Shown: positions 11,216-23,149 of the stretch, piece after piece | Numbering within the stretch: position 1 is the first letter of the stretch | Layout of the letters: the number at the start of each line of letters is the position of its first letter | Assembly: GCA_037176705.1 (NCBI GenBank) | Contig: CM073891.1 | Span: 97,399,827-97,463,826 of the forward strand | DNA from: Molossus alvarezi | Taxonomy: Eukaryota; Chordata; Mammalia; Chiroptera; Molossidae | DNA: 64,000 bases | Direction of reading: 5' to 3' | Translations under genes and position numbers: made by a program | Notes under the pieces: generated by a model | Databases searched by the model: none | Told to the model about the DNA's origin: nothing | Seen by the model: only the letters and a program-made list of their open reading frames with translations

Positions 11216-11869
11216 GATTGCATTCCATTGTGACCCTGAACCTATAAAAGAAAAACAGCCCCAAACCTGGCCTAGAGCAGAACCAGGTTGCTTGCTACAG
11301 AATTCATAATATCCTAATGGGAAGAAATCAACAGCACTCCAGATAAAATGCTTTTTCTAATGCAATTTTCTAATAAACTTTAAGAAGATTAAGGCTTGAT
11401 CTGGAGGACTCATTACCATCCACCCAGGTGACTGTCAACTATCAGTTAGGGTCTACAGATTTTTAATGATGACTTAATTATGCTTTCTTCCTATATGTCC
11501 CCACCAAGAGTGAATGTACCAGGGGCCTCCCTCTTGCACTAAAAACTGTAATAAAACGTTGACACATGCTCATTACTAAACTGAGGAGTTTTCTTTACCA
11601 AGCCCTAACCTCAAGCAGGTCCCTAACACCCTGCAGTTTCCAGCATGGGCCTCAGTCTCCAGCCTCTACAGGCCCTTGAACAGGCTGCGACTTCCCCCAG
11701 GAGCACCCTCAAACCTGACATTTCCCCTGGCTCTCTGCCCCCCTTGTCACGACCTCCATCTTCTCTAAGCTCACTGTGGCCATCCTCCCAAACGCAGGTC
11801 CTATGTCAGTCCCTCCAGAACAGTTTGCCTTGAGCGTGTGGACTGCAGGCCCCCCAGCTGCTTCTCGAT
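11216..11869. other. Mostly unassigned, perhaps L2 spacer
   Basis: Parts (11,500-11,560, 11,640-11,830) have the C/T-rich style of L2, but I cannot place them firmly. There is no coding evidence. Confidence 0.3.
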
Positions 11870-11991
11870 CAGAGCGGCCAGCACACTGCACCCTGCGTCT
11901 CACCAGACTGGAAGCCTGCTGAGGGCAGCACTGGCCTTTCTGCTCCTCTCCCCCCCCCCCCCCCAGCCTGGCTAAAAGTGAGCACGGAGCA

Positions 11992-12232
11992 GCCCCGGCT
12001 GGGGGCTCGGGTGGTTGGAGTGTTGTCTCCTACACCAAAACGTTTTGGGTTCGATTTCCGACCAGGGCAAATACCTAGGTTGTGGGTGAGATCCCCTGTT
12101 GGGGCACGTATGGGAAGCAACCAATCAATGTTTCTCTCTCACATCTACTTTCTGTTTCTTTCTTTCGTTCTACTCCCCCACCCCACAGCCCTCTAAAATC
12201 AATGAAAACATATGCTCGGGTGAGGATTTAAA
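11992..12232 (+). repeat. Ves SINE, older subfamily (plus)
   Basis: 'CCTACACCAAAACGTTTTGGGTTCGATT' B-box region, 'ATACCTAGGTTGTGGGTGAGATCCC', 'TATGCTCGGGTGAGGATTTAAAA' tail. It is the first of two tandem SINEs in an L2. Confidence 0.8.
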
Positions 12233-12440
12233 ACCAACTGGCCACTATGGCTCAGTTGGTTGAGCATCGACCCATGCACGAAGAGGTCACGGTTCCATTC
12301 CCAGTCAGGGCATGTGCCTGTGTTGGGGTTGCAGGCTCAATCCCTAGTAGGGGGCGTGCAGGAGGCAGCTAATTGATGTCTCTGTTTGTCTCTGTCTCTC
12401 TCCCTTCGTGTCTCTCTAAAATCAATAACATATTTTTAAA
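12233..12440 (+). repeat. Ves SINE, 'CATGCACC' subfamily (plus)
   Basis: 'CTCAGTTGGTTGAGCATCGACCCATGCACG', 'AGTCAGGGCATGTGCC', 'TAGTAGGGGGCGTGCAGGAGGCAGC', CT tract, 'CTCTAAAATCAATAAC'. It is directly joined to the preceding Ves. Flanking TGAGCAC is at 11,979-11,985 and 12,444-12,450. Confidence 0.8.
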
Positions 12441-12480
12441 ACATGAGCACATAATAAATGTTTGTTGGATGAATGAATGT

Positions 12481-14662
12481 TAGCTTACGGCAGTAGTCAA
12501 CCCCACTTCTAGGTGCTCTGAGTTTAGACCAAGTCAAAATCAGATGAGATCACTTGATATTAAAACTGTGGTTTCTGCATCTTAATGACAGAAAGAGAGA
12601 CAAAGCTGGAAAAAAATGCACTGAAAGAGATAATCACTGTACAGCCTAAACACCATCCCCGAGATGCAGTCAGGTTCTGCAGGCAGCCTCGTCTGGACTG
12701 GGCTGGACCGGAACCCTGCAAACCCGGCACAGGGCAGGACGTAAGGACCGACTCAAGTCCATTGAAAAGCGAGAGAGACAGGCAAACAGGAGGTGGTTTA
12801 CATGCAAAATTTCTGGAAATTTTACAACCAGAGGAAAACTACAGGGGATTTTAGAGAAGAAGCAAAATTCAAATAGGGGAAATAAAAGAAGGATAACAAT
12901 TTTAAAGCATCCTTACAAAGCTGAATCTTCCTGGCATAAGAATATAAAAATTCAGTTTTTGATGTAAACATATTAGGTAAGTTTTTAGATGTATAGGCCT
13001 GACAGAACCAGGAAAACTCAAGAGAAACTGTTTTTTCATTTGTTTGCTGTTTGTTAAATTTTTGGTTGGCTTTGGATGGGGGCTGGAGGACTTCTCAGTG
13101 GCCCAAGGGAAATACAGCCTGGGTTCCTGCCCATTTCCTGAGGGGTGTGTCGCTAGAGCACTCCCCTGAAGAACCACCCCCACTGAAGCCCGGGCACCTT
13201 GCTGGGAGGAGAAAATGCCCAGGGGCTTTGCTTTCTCTACACCATTACGAGTTTTCCTCTCACTTAAGAAAACTTCCATTTGGTAGTCAACTCCGCCAGT
13301 GCGCATGCAGAGGGGCACAGTGGGTGGATGGCAGGCTCCTGCTTCCTGCTGGGGTTCTTGCCATGTTCCCGAGGGGACCGGCTAACTGAGCAAACAGGTG
13401 TGTAAACGTTACCTTGTCCCCACAGATCGCATCAAGAAACGGACCTGAACAGTGACTGCAGAAAGCAGCCTGGCCAGGTCGGAGCGCGAGCTCGAGGCTC
13501 GGGAGCCCGCAGCTCACCGGGGGACACCCTGGTGCGGTGAGGGCAGGTGCGGGCCTCCCGGGTCCGAGGCGCTGCAGTTTCTCTACTAACTGCAGAGATA
13601 CCAGGATACCAGGAGCCAAAGGTCTTAGACTTAACAGGCCTTTAACCACCTGAGAACAAATTACTGTTTTATATTTCATTTCATCGTGCTCAGCCTTTCT
13701 CATTCTTGCACATCCACGCTTAGAAAACAGGGTGACTAATACTAAAACACAGAAACGGTAAACTGAGCAGCCCTCACACAACCACGCGACCGAACACGTC
13801 CAGCAGAAACTGCACGACCTCCTTCACGTATGTGAAAACTTTAGAGGAGGCTTATTACAGAATGTGTGGGAATCCCCCAGATGAACTTAAGAATCTTTTG
13901 AGTGACTGAAAGCAGAATTGAGGGGCCAGGGAAAGGATTTCCCCTGTGGTTGATGAAAAGCACGGTTCTGTTTTTGAGTTGTCATGCCAAGGAACCATGA
14001 AGCGAGCAAACACCCTCTTCATGTATTTTTTGAACTTTCCCCCAGTACTGGATTCTAAGACCAACAAACACAAAACACTCTAACACATGCAAAACAATTT
14101 CTTAAATAAGTTCACAATAATGAGAAGGAACATGAAGTTCTAACATTCTGGAAACAGACCTTAACTGGCCCACCTTAATGAAACATTTGCAACTATGGAT
14201 GAAATTAAATGTTACAAATGTGGATTTGCAAAACTGGTCACTTTTGGCGTCACAAACTTTATTACAAGGGTTTTTTTTGAAACAGTAAGTTACCTAAGAG
14301 CACATAAAATGACGATTCGATGAATAAAAACATATCGATATACAGATATATAGACATAGATGTATTTTTAAGAACATTCTTCTCATATACTAAAACAATA
14401 ATTTATTCTTCTTTCATTCTTATTTAGAAATGGACTGGAAGTGAAAATGTAAATAAAGTCATTTGAGTTGAGCACACAAAAAAAAATTCAAACACGTCGA
14501 CAATTTCACCTCATGAACAACATGGAAACAAGCAAGCTGTCATCTGAACTCCTAAGATTTGGCTGCTTTATGGGCAGTAGAGGGCTAAATCTCCTGTTAT
14601 GATGCCAGAATACATGTGGGAGAACACTGAAACTCATAAATCTTTAAGGCAATTTCATACAC
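12481..14662. other. Unique sequence with a CpG-rich patch
   Basis: 13,475-13,575 is CpG-rich ('GGAGCGCGAGCTCGAGGCTCG'). A 164-codon minus frame spans 13,287-13,781 without recognisable domains. A 43-nt minus segment at about 13,432-13,474 has splice-like borders but is too weak to call. Confidence 0.35.
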
Positions 14663-14675
14663 AGAAAAACTTCCA

Positions 14676-14925
14676 GCCTGGCCGGTGTGACTCAGCGGTT
14701 AGAGCATCAATCGACCTGTGGTCCAGAGAGACCAGGTTCGGTTCCTACTAAGGGCATGTACCTCGGTTGCAGTTTGTCCCCGACCCTCGTTGGGTTGTGT
14801 GGGTGGCAGCCACTTGATGTGTCCCTTTCACGTCGATGTTTCTCTCTCTCTGTTCCTCTCTCCCTCCCACTCTATCTGAACAAAAAATGGAAAAATGTCC
14901 TCGGGTGAGGATAAAAAAAAAAGCA
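14676..14925 (+). repeat. Ves SINE (plus)
   Basis: Complete head-to-tail copy with the perfect 13-bp TSD AGAAAAACTTCCA at 14,663-14,675 and 14,926-14,938. It probably inserted fairly recently. Confidence 0.93.
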
Positions 14926-14938
14926 AGAAAAACTTCCA

Positions 14939-15539
14939 TCAAACTAATTAGGAAAAAATATATTTTGGTATATTGATTAGATAAGCTTCAGTATGGATAA
15001 AATGTTCTTACACTAAACTTCCAACAGTAGATGAAGATGAGGCTCTCTGCTGGAGGAATAAAGAACCAGCTGGTGGCCACCCGAGCAGCCCAGAGCAGCC
15101 CACATGAGGACACGGCGTGCAGGGCACGAAGCCTCTAGAGTGAAGACGATAAACCAAACAGGCCTGGAGGAGAGACTCAACGCTGCTAACTACATCAAAT
15201 CCTTCTTGGGCCTAAGCAATTTTTATTAATTCCTAAGGCTTTAAACACAAAATCTCTACTGAGTACCAAAAAAAAAAAAAAAAAGTAGCCATGGCTCAAA
15301 TACAACAGGGTACAGATAAACAGAACAATTAACAGAATTCTTAAACTGCGTCCACACTGGACTTAGTGACTTACTTCCAAAGAGTACGGAAAGGGGGCAG
15401 GGACACACTTCCTGGGGAGAACCTGCCTAGCACTCCGCTGGCCAGGTGATCAGGGGCACGTCCCCAGGGATGAGTCCTGTGGCTCTCACGTTCCCTTCAT
15501 ACAATGGGGTAATGTCACTTCACCTCTGCAGTCTTCCTG
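14939..15539. other. Unique sequence with A-run
   Basis: An A-run of about 18 at 15,268-15,285 without a recognisable SINE body. Nothing else is seen. Confidence 0.35.
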
Positions 15540-15955
15540 TCAAAAACCCATAAATCAGAAAAGCATAAGAAAAATCCAAACTAAGGGACATTCTACAAAT
15601 TATCTACCCAGCATTCCTGAAAACTGACAAGGGCATCAAAAACCAGGCAAGTCTGAGAAACTGTCCCTGACCAGAGCAAATGACGGAGACATCATGACAG
15701 ATGTAACATGGGATGTGGGTGAATCCTGGAAAGGAACAAGGACATTAGGGGGAAACTAGTGAAATCTGAGTAAAGTGTGGATTTTAGTTAATAGTAACGC
15801 ACTGACGCTCGTTCCTGAACTTTGACAAATGAACATAATGTAAGAGTCAGCAGTGGGGGTAAATGGGTGAGGGACACATGGGAACTCTCTGTACCACCTT
15901 TGCAACTCTTCTTCAAATCTAAAATTATTTAAAATAAAGGGTTTATTTAAACTTT
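15540..15955 (+). mobile_element. Ancient L1 (L1M-type) 3' end
   Basis: 'GAGAAACTGTCCCTGACCAGAG', 'AAGGAACAAGGACATTAGGGG', 'TTTAGTTAATAGTAACGCACTGA', 'GGGAACTCTCTGTACCACCTTTGCAACT', 'TCTAAAATTATTTAAAATAAAGG'. The same 3' end type recurs at 60,900-62,690. Confidence 0.6.
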
Positions 15956-16639
15956 TAAAAGCTGAGCCCACGGCATCACCGTAGCTGGTTACACCAACAA
16001 GCTCAGGCTAGGATCCTGACCGTCTGGAGGCTGGCCAACAGACGCTTTGGTCAATTTGGGAACCTGTCTAAGATGCCAAGAGACCACAGATGGCATGCAT
16101 GTGACAAAAACAAACATCTCTGAAGTGCCTAACACTTCCATTTGAAGTGAAAAATAGGCAGTTTTATGCAAGAAAAAAGACAAAGGCTAAATGGTTTGGC
16201 CTGGAGCCATGGACGCTCTGTGAAAACACATGACAAACCAGCCTTCATTCTTCACTTGCAAAACCCCACTGCCAGAACCCAAGCAGATGTGAAAGTTACG
16301 CAGGCTCCGTGTGTGATTTCTTTACCATAAAAATAAAAGGTAAATCAGAGACAGAGCAGGGGTACAGATATCGCTATTTTCAAGAATCTGCTCAGTTAGG
16401 GAACATGTGGTACCATGCAAGCCATGTTTTGTGAAGCGGAGGCAAAGCCTTTGAAGTGCTGCTCAATATAGAAAACGTTGTCTTTACAGAATAAACATGT
16501 GGTATGATTCTGTTTAGTGACACAGAGTTCTGTAATCGCCTTGAATTTTAATCAAAAAAGAACTCTGGGGATTTATCTTCTCTAACTCAAAACTTCCAGA
16601 ATTTATAAACTTTCAACAAACATGATTTATATTTTGTTT
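15956..16639. other. Unique sequence, nothing recognised
   Basis: Non-repeat flank between two L1 remnants. The short frames have no support. Confidence 0.35.
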
Positions 16640-17203
16640 GAAAACATGTACTACAAATTTACGAAGATTAAAATCATACACAGTATCTTTCCTGACCACA
16701 ATGGAATGAAACTAGAAATGAGTAGCCAAAGAAAAACTGGAAAATTCACGAGCATGTGGGAAGTAAACAACATACTCTTGAACTACCAATAGGTCACAGA
16801 AGAAATCCAAGGAGAAATCAGAAAATATCTTGAGAGAAAAGAAAATGAAAACACAACACAGCAAAATTTATGGGATGCAACAAAAGCAATACCAAGAGGT
16901 AAGTTTATAGTGGTAAACACCTACAATAAATAAAAAAAAAGAAAAGGACGATTCCAAATAAACAAGCTAACTTTACACCTCAATGAACTAAAGATGAATA
17001 AGCCTAAAGTTAGAAGGAAGGAAATAATAAATATTATAGCCAAAATTAATGAGAGTAGAAAAACAATAGAAAAAAAATCAACAAAACAGTTGGTTTTTTT
17101 TAAAAGACCAACAGAATTGATGAACTTTAACAATGACTAAGTAAAAAAGAGAGGACTCAATAAACTCAGAAATGAAAGAGAAAACATAATAACTAATGCC
17201 ACA

Positions 17204-17370
17204 GCCGTGGCCAGTTTTGCTCAGCATGCATACCTCGGTTATGGTTCGTCCCCAGACCTGGTCAGGTCGTGCGGGAGGCAACCAGTTGATGTGATATATC
17301 GATGTTTCTCTCTCTCTCTGTCTCTCCCCCACCCCTCCTCCCTCCTACTCTGTCTAAAGATAAATGGAAA
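17204..17370 (+). repeat. Ves SINE with internal deletion (plus)
   Basis: The head 'GCCGTGGCCAGTTTTGCTCAGC' joins directly to 'ATGCATACCTCGGTTATGG'. About 60 bp that include the B-box are missing. L1 sequence lies on both sides. Confidence 0.8.
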
Positions 17371-17519
17371 AATATACCAACAAATTGGATAACCTAGAAG
17401 AAATGGATAAATTCCTACAAACATACAACTGACCAAGACTGAATCATAAATTAATAAGAAATGTGAGCAAATCTGCAACTAGTAAGTAGGGTTGAATTGG
17501 AATAAAAAACTTCCCAACA

Positions 17520-17774
17520 GCCCGGCCAATGTGGCTCAGTGGTTGAGTGTCAACCCATGCGCCAAGAGTTCGATTTCCAGTCAGGGCACATGCCCAGGTG
17601 GTGGGCCCGATCCCCAGTGGGGGGCATGCAGGAGGCGGCCAATCAATGTTCTCTCTCAGCGATGTTTCTATCTCTCTTTCCCTCTCCTTCATCTCTCTCT
17701 AAAATCATATACATATTTGGTTTAGATATATATCTAAAATATATATATATATTATTAAAAAAAAACAAAAACAC
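17520..17774 (+). repeat. Ves SINE, 'CATGCGCC' subfamily (plus)
   Basis: It is inserted in L1 ORF2. TSD AAAAAACTTCCCAACA at 17,504-17,519 against AAAAAACTTTCCAACA at 17,775-17,790 (one mismatch). The tail carries an AT dinucleotide patch (about 17,720-17,752). Confidence 0.88.
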
Positions 17775-19165
17775 AAAAAACTTTCCAACAAAGAAAAGCC
17801 CAACACCAATGACTTTACTGGTGAATTCTATCAAATACTTAAAGAAGTATTAAAAAGATAATAGTTTAATTAATAATTCTTCTTAAATTGGTATGGACAC
17901 AAGGACAGACATGTAAACCAATGGAACAGAATAGAGAGCTCAGAAATAAATCCACATATATACAGTCAACAGATCTCCAATAAGGGCACCAAGAATACAC
18001 ATGGGGGAAAAACATTCACTTCAATAAACGGTGCTAGGAGAATAGATATCTACATGCTAAAGAATGAAACTGGACCCTTGTTTGGTATCATACACAAAAG
18101 TCAACTCAAAATGGGTTAAAGACCTGAAACTATAAAACCCTTAGAAACAGGGGGAAAGCTTTATGACATTGATCTTGCAACAAACGCAAAATTAAACAAT
18201 AAGAACTATTTAACACTAAAAAACTTTTGCACAGCAAAGGAAACAGAGTGAAAAGAAAATCCACAGAATGGGAGGCAAATATTTGCAAACTACATGTGGA
18301 TATATAGCTATGGGTATGTTAATATCCACAATACGTAGAGACCCTTCTAATTTAATAGTTAGCAAGTAAATAAAGAGATTTAAAAATGGGCAAAGGACCT
18401 GAATAGACCAAGACATACAAATGGCTAACAGGTAGATAAAAAGATGCTCGACATCACTAATTATCAGGGTAATACAAATCAAAACCACAGTAAGATATCA
18501 TCTCACCTGTTAAAATGGCTATTATCCAAAATACATGAATAAACAAATAAGTGTTGGCAAGGATGTGAAGAAATTAGAACATTTGTGCACTGTTGGTGGG
18601 AATGTAAAATGGTACAGCTGTTATGAAAAACAATGGAGGTTCCTCAAAATAGTAAAAATAGAACTACTATATGATGCAGCAATTCTACTTTTGAGTATAT
18701 TCAATCCATAAGAATTGAAAGCAGGGCCTCAGAGATATTTGCACCCCATGTTCACTGCAGTATTATTCGCATTAACCAAGAAGGGGAAACCACCTAGATG
18801 TCTATCCACAAATGAATGGATAAAGAAAATATGGTATATACATACAATGGAATATCGATCGATCCTTAAAAAGAAGGAAATTCTGTTATATTCAACAACA
18901 TGAATGGACCTTGAGGACATTATGCTAAGTGAATTAGCCAATCACAGAAGGATAAATACTGCACAATTTCCATTGACATGAGGTACTAAAGCAGTCAGAT
19001 TCGTAGAAGCTCTAAGTTCAGGATGGCTGCCAGGGAGAACACAGAGTGCTGCTCAGAGTGCATAAAGTTTCAGTCGTGCAAGATGAGAGAGTTGTAGAGA
19101 TCTGCTATCCAACAGTGTGCTTACAGTTAACAACAACCTACTACACTTAGAAAGTTAAAAGGGTA

Positions 19166-19366
19166 GCCCCGCTGGTGTGGCTCAGTGGTTGAGCATCGAC
19201 CCATGCACCAAGAGATCATCGGTTCGATTCCCAGTCAGGGCACATGCCCAGGTTGTGAGCCTGATCCCCAGTGGGGGGCATGCAGGAGGCAGCCAATCGA
19301 TGTTTTCTCTCATCGATGTTTCTATTTCTCTCCCTCTCCCTTCCTCTAAAGTCAATAAAGAAAAAA
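19166..19366 (+). repeat. Ves SINE, 'CATGCACC' subfamily (plus)
   Basis: It is inserted in the L1 3' UTR. TSD AAAGTTAAAAGGGTA (19,151-19,165) against AAAGTTAAGAGGGTA (19,367-19,381). Ends 'AAAGTCAATAAAGAAAAAAA'. Confidence 0.9.
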
Positions 19367-19560
19367 AAAGTTAAGAGGGTAAAAAAATGTATCACCATTC
19401 TATTTGTTTAGGAATACACCCGTACTTAGTAAAAGTGTAAAAACATATACGAGAAGGACAAACACCAAATTCAGGATAGTTATCTCTGTAAAGTAGAAAG
19501 GGGGACAGGCTTGTGGAAGAATACACATCATTTTGTTTGTTTTGTTACTCCTCACTTGAG

Positions 19561-19746
19561 GCTACTTTTTCCATTGAGTTTTAGAGAGTAAAAGGGGGGG
19601 GGGGACATGGATTGATTCCTCCTGCACTTGCCCCTCAGGGTAGTGGATCAAACCAACCCAGGTACATGCCCTCGACCAGGTATCGAACCCACGACCCTTT
19701 GGTGCATGGGCAGATGCTCTAACCATTAATCTACACTGGCCAGGGC
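19561..19746 (-). repeat. Ves SINE, older (minus)
   Basis: 'TTGAGTTTTAGAGAGTAAAAGGGG' to 'CTACACTGGCCAGGGC'. A G-run sits at 19,597-19,605. No clear TSD. Confidence 0.75.
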
Positions 19747-19831
19747 ACACATAATGTTTCAATAATTATGTAACATTTTAATTCCATAATCTTCCTTATG
19801 CTTTCTTCACATGCCTGAAACATTCCCTAAT

Positions 19832-19925
19832 TTTTTTTTTATCCTCACCAGAGGACATTTTGCATCTATCTTCAGATAGGGAGGGAGGGAGGGAGGGAGG
19901 GGGAGAGAGAGAGAGAGAGAGAGAC

Positions 19926-19956
<31 letters not shown>

Positions 19957-20116
19957 GAAACATCGACGTGAGAGAGACACATCGACTGGATGCCACCCAC
20001 ACGACCCCAACCGGGGCCGGGGACAAACCATAACCAAGGCCCCAAACAGGAACCGAACCCGGGCCTCTCTGGTCCGCAGGCTGGCGCTCTATCCGCTGAG
20101 CCAAACCGGCCAGGGC
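19832..20116 (-). repeat. Ves SINE (minus)
   Basis: 'ATCCTCACCAGAGGACATTTTGCATC', a long GGGA/GAGACA tract (19,877-19,958), ending ACCGGCCAGGGC. The expanded purine tract explains the serine/leucine-rich ORFs on the minus strand. Confidence 0.9.
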
Positions 20117-21214
20117 TCTATAATTTTTTAAAGTAACTTTAAAGAAAAGGTACAACTTGCCCCGTATCACATATTCTCTGCCTTCTTTTTACCACAACCA
20201 ATAGGACAGATGGCATTCAAGTGGACAACAGATTATCATGAATGTCACCACATTCTGAAATAAGAACAAATGTCATGGTGGAAGAAAAAAAGAAAAGAGC
20301 TACAGAGTTCTTTTCTCTTTTATAATCTGTTTTTAATGTTGTGATCTCAGAAGTATTTACAAGATGCTAACTCCTTACAATGTACCAGCAATGATCATTT
20401 TTAAGTGGCTACTACACAGATAAAATCCTGTATAACTTCCATAGTAATTCTACTTCTGTTTCTCCTGATTAAGAAATTATCAGATTTCAAGTGAATCAGA
20501 GTAAAATTAAAGGGTAACTTTGCTTTTGTCCAGTTTCAAACATGGTGGCACCATAATTTAAATCAAAGCAGTCTGACTGTGAGCCAGGAAAAAGCCTCAG
20601 AGAAAACTTCTAAAAGTAGGGTTCAGACTAAAAGAAGATACCCAGCACTGTTCTTCCTAAATTCTAACATTTTCCAATACAATAAAAAAAAATGCTAAAG
20701 TATAATCCCAATTATGTAAAACACAATGTGCTCATGGTTTCTGTATACAAATGCTAGCAAAATAAAGAGAAGTCCTGGGTAATTTAAATTAAAAAAAAAA
20801 AAAAAACACATTGACATGAATCATTCACATAGCTGACTTAAAATTATTTCCCTAAATTAGAATAATTCCACAACTGCCAACTTCACTCTTGTTTAGCTCT
20901 GATCTTTGTTTCAAATCTCAAAATATATTAAAATTACTTCCATGTCCCTAGGATGGATCGACAGAAATAATGTCTTTCCATGTTCTCACCCAACCTTCTG
21001 AACTGTGTATAACAGTAAAACAACACATAAAAGAATTCAGAAGCTGAAACAAAGAAAAAAGGTGCAGGGAGGGGGACAGGGTGAAAAACTCAAAGATTTC
21101 TAACTGGTTAATTTAGGGCAAATAGGTTTTGTACAGATCCAAGGCACTGAGAACCATCTAGTTTTTCTTTTGCCATTATTAATTACTCAGGACCAGTACT
21201 GAGAATGAAAGTCT
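20117..21214. other. AT-rich unique sequence
   Basis: About 1.1 kb. A weak MIR-like stretch (20,355-20,480, minus) and an A-run at 20,789-20,807. No gene is seen. Confidence 0.35.
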
Positions 21215-21412
21215 GGCCCTGGCTGGGTAGCTCAGTTGGTTGGAACTTCATCAGGTACAACAAAAGGTTTTGGGTTTGATTCTCAGCCAAGGCACATACC
21301 TAGATTACAGGTTCAATCCCTGGTCAGGGTGCGTGCGGGAGGCAACAGATTGATGTCCCCCCCCTCCCGCCTCCTCTCTAAAATCAGAAAACATATCCTC
21401 AGGTGAGGGTTA
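21215..21412 (+). repeat. Ves SINE, older (plus)
   Basis: 'GGCCCTGGCTGGGTAGCTCAGTTGGTTGG', 'ACATACCTAGATTACAGGTTCAATCC', 'ATATCCTCAGGTGAGGGTTAAAAA'. Short degraded CT tract. Confidence 0.82.
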
Positions 21413-22409
21413 AAAAGACTAAATTTTGTGTTCTATATATGTTTGATATAAAGATTTATAGACACAGTAGCAAAGAAGGGGGAAAACAGAATTAAACAAT
21501 CAAAATTCTCAAATACAGGCCTCCAGAAAGGTTGCTTTACCTGCAATGAAATCTGTAATGATCTATGTTCTGTTAGGCAAAAGCGTTCCTAACTTAAAGG
21601 AACGTTAGCCACAATCTCCTCCTTTTCAACACTGTATGTTTCGAGTGCCTCCTTCTCTCGACACTGTCAAAAAATATTTTTCATCCACATTTTACCAGCA
21701 ATCCACGGGATCCTAACTTTTAGAAGGGAATTCAGACCTCAGTTCGGGTTCTCTGCGACACAGGCACTCCCCCTGGTGGCAGCAAAGGAAACTGCCGGTC
21801 CCTGGCACTGGAGCCCAGAAGTTTTTCTGAGTTTCGCAGCACTGGAGCAGGTACTTCCTTGTCTTCAAGCGACTTCCTTCCTCAAGGCAGCTCAACCAAA
21901 AACACATTTAAAGCAGCATCTGACCACATATCACTGGAAGATAGGTCTGAAGCAGTAGGTACAACCTAATTTTAACTTCTAAGGGTTTGATGTAGTTTCA
22001 AAGCAACAGCTGAGGTAGTATTTTGGGCTTATATATTATTCATGACCATTAGCCAAATAGGAAAGTGAGCAGTGGGCAAAACTTTCCATGAGAAAGAGGA
22101 GTTATTGTCCAAGTTATTTTTAATACTCACAAAGTACAATGTAGTTTGTGTTTCATGGATCTACTTGTTACCAAAAGTACTTCTTTCAAAAGGACAAGGC
22201 AGAAATAACTTCCCAAATAGTAAACTGTGGTCTCCATTCATCCCCAAGCAGGTGTCAGGTTTATGGCACATGTCATGCTGCTTTATCCTCGCAGGTGTGT
22301 CTCACCTTCAGAGTGACAGACAAACACAAGGGTCCCATCAATCTCTGTCGAATTTTCTTTGGCAAGAGGGAAAAGAAAAAAAGGTAGGATTGGGTTAAAT
22401 AGTTGGTAC
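21413..22409. other. Unique sequence, possible intron
   Basis: Several splice-like signals occur on the minus strand (for example GTAAAG at about 21,541 complement), but no segment gives a convincing open exon. Confidence 0.3.
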
Positions 22410-22578
22410 CTTATTTTGGGAAAATGGCTTAATGAATTTCAGTGGAAGAATTAGCTGATTCCGAAATAAATGTTTTGTATTTGCCTGAACTTGGGCAGAA
22501 TTATGAGCAAACTGTTCTATGGTTGTTGATTTTTCATTAAAATTAAGTAATTTTCTACCTGAACGATACTCATTTTTG
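22410..22578 (-). CDS. Possible exon (minus), unrecognised protein
   Basis: A 169-nt minus-strand segment. The acceptor ends TTTAACTTCCTTAG. The open frame starts after one base and runs 56 codons, with stretches such as NEYRSGRKLLNFNEK and TTIEQFAHNSAQVQANTKH. The donor GTACCA is weak; if it is unused, the frame stops four codons on at 22,395-22,397, which would make this the last exon. The starting phase matches the two-base overhang of the segment at 32,509-32,610. I do not recognise the family. No repeat explains the sequence. Confidence 0.4.
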
Positions 22579-23149
22579 CTAAGGAAGTTAAATTCAATAC
22601 ATGAGGACATGCAGGAGAAAGGTATAAAGTCACTAACCCCAGAGATCCTGATTCCTGGTCTGGTGCAGAACCTGGCTAGACCTAGCTATAAAGTTCTCCG
22701 GAAGGGTTTCTTTTTCTTAATTGCACTCTATGCCCACCTCACTCTCAAAGGATCTTCTGCCCAGATTCCCTGATGTCTTCACACATATGTGTTTGGGGAC
22801 AGATGAGTATATGCCCTAGATCTAGAAGGGTGTATCTTTCTGTATCTAAAAGATCCAAAGGTGTTGAACTGTCAATCAGTTTCCTCCCTGAAGAATTGTA
22901 AGGTGAAGGCAACCTACCACCACACATTTGAACCAGTTTACATGGATAGATTATTAATATAAGAAACTACCATTTCTTTCAACAGCAAGTGTTAATAGTT
23001 ATTAAACATAAAACCGATCATTCTAAACTAATGTTCATGTACAAGGGAAACAGAGCTGTTACTGGTCACACATTTCTGGGAAAGACAACTAATAAATACT
23101 TGTTTTACTATTAGTGGGGATATAAAAATGAAAGCAACAAATGAGCAAA
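22579..23149. other. Unique sequence with a minus ORF
   Basis: A 60-codon minus frame (22,745-22,927) looks protein-like but its possible acceptor is poor, so I leave it uncalled. Confidence 0.3.

Larger units (their letters stand above)
11870..12480 (+). mobile_element. L2 LINE 3' end, split by two Ves
   Basis: 'CTCACCAGACTGGAAGCCTGCTGAGGGCAG' leads to a C-run (11,951-11,964) and 'GCCTGGCTAAAAGTGAGCAC'. It resumes after the SINE pair as 'GAGCACATAATAAATGTTTGTTGGATGAATGAATG', the typical L2 terminus. Confidence 0.65.
16640..19420 (+). mobile_element. L1 relic, ORF2 core deleted, three Ves inside
   Basis: The plus strand matches L1 ORF2 from the endonuclease end ('DHNGMKLE' at about 16,697) through the region coding for SRRKEI-type and KINKTKSWFF-type motifs and 'NKLDNLEEMDKFLQTYN' (17,380-17,440) to 'KKSP..FTGEFYQ' (about 17,790-17,840). 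It then jumps at about 17,880 straight to the C-terminal text (NGTE..PEIN-type, from 17,885), so the whole RT palm with its catalytic motif is missing. The C-terminal half and 3' UTR follow to about 19,420. Ves copies at 17,204, 17,520 and 19,166 are later insertions. Many stops and frameshifts; dead. Confidence 0.8.

Noticed and set aside
13287..13781. 164-codon minus ORF
   Set aside because: No recognisable domain. Low-complexity Leu/Pro/Ala content follows from the GC-rich patch.
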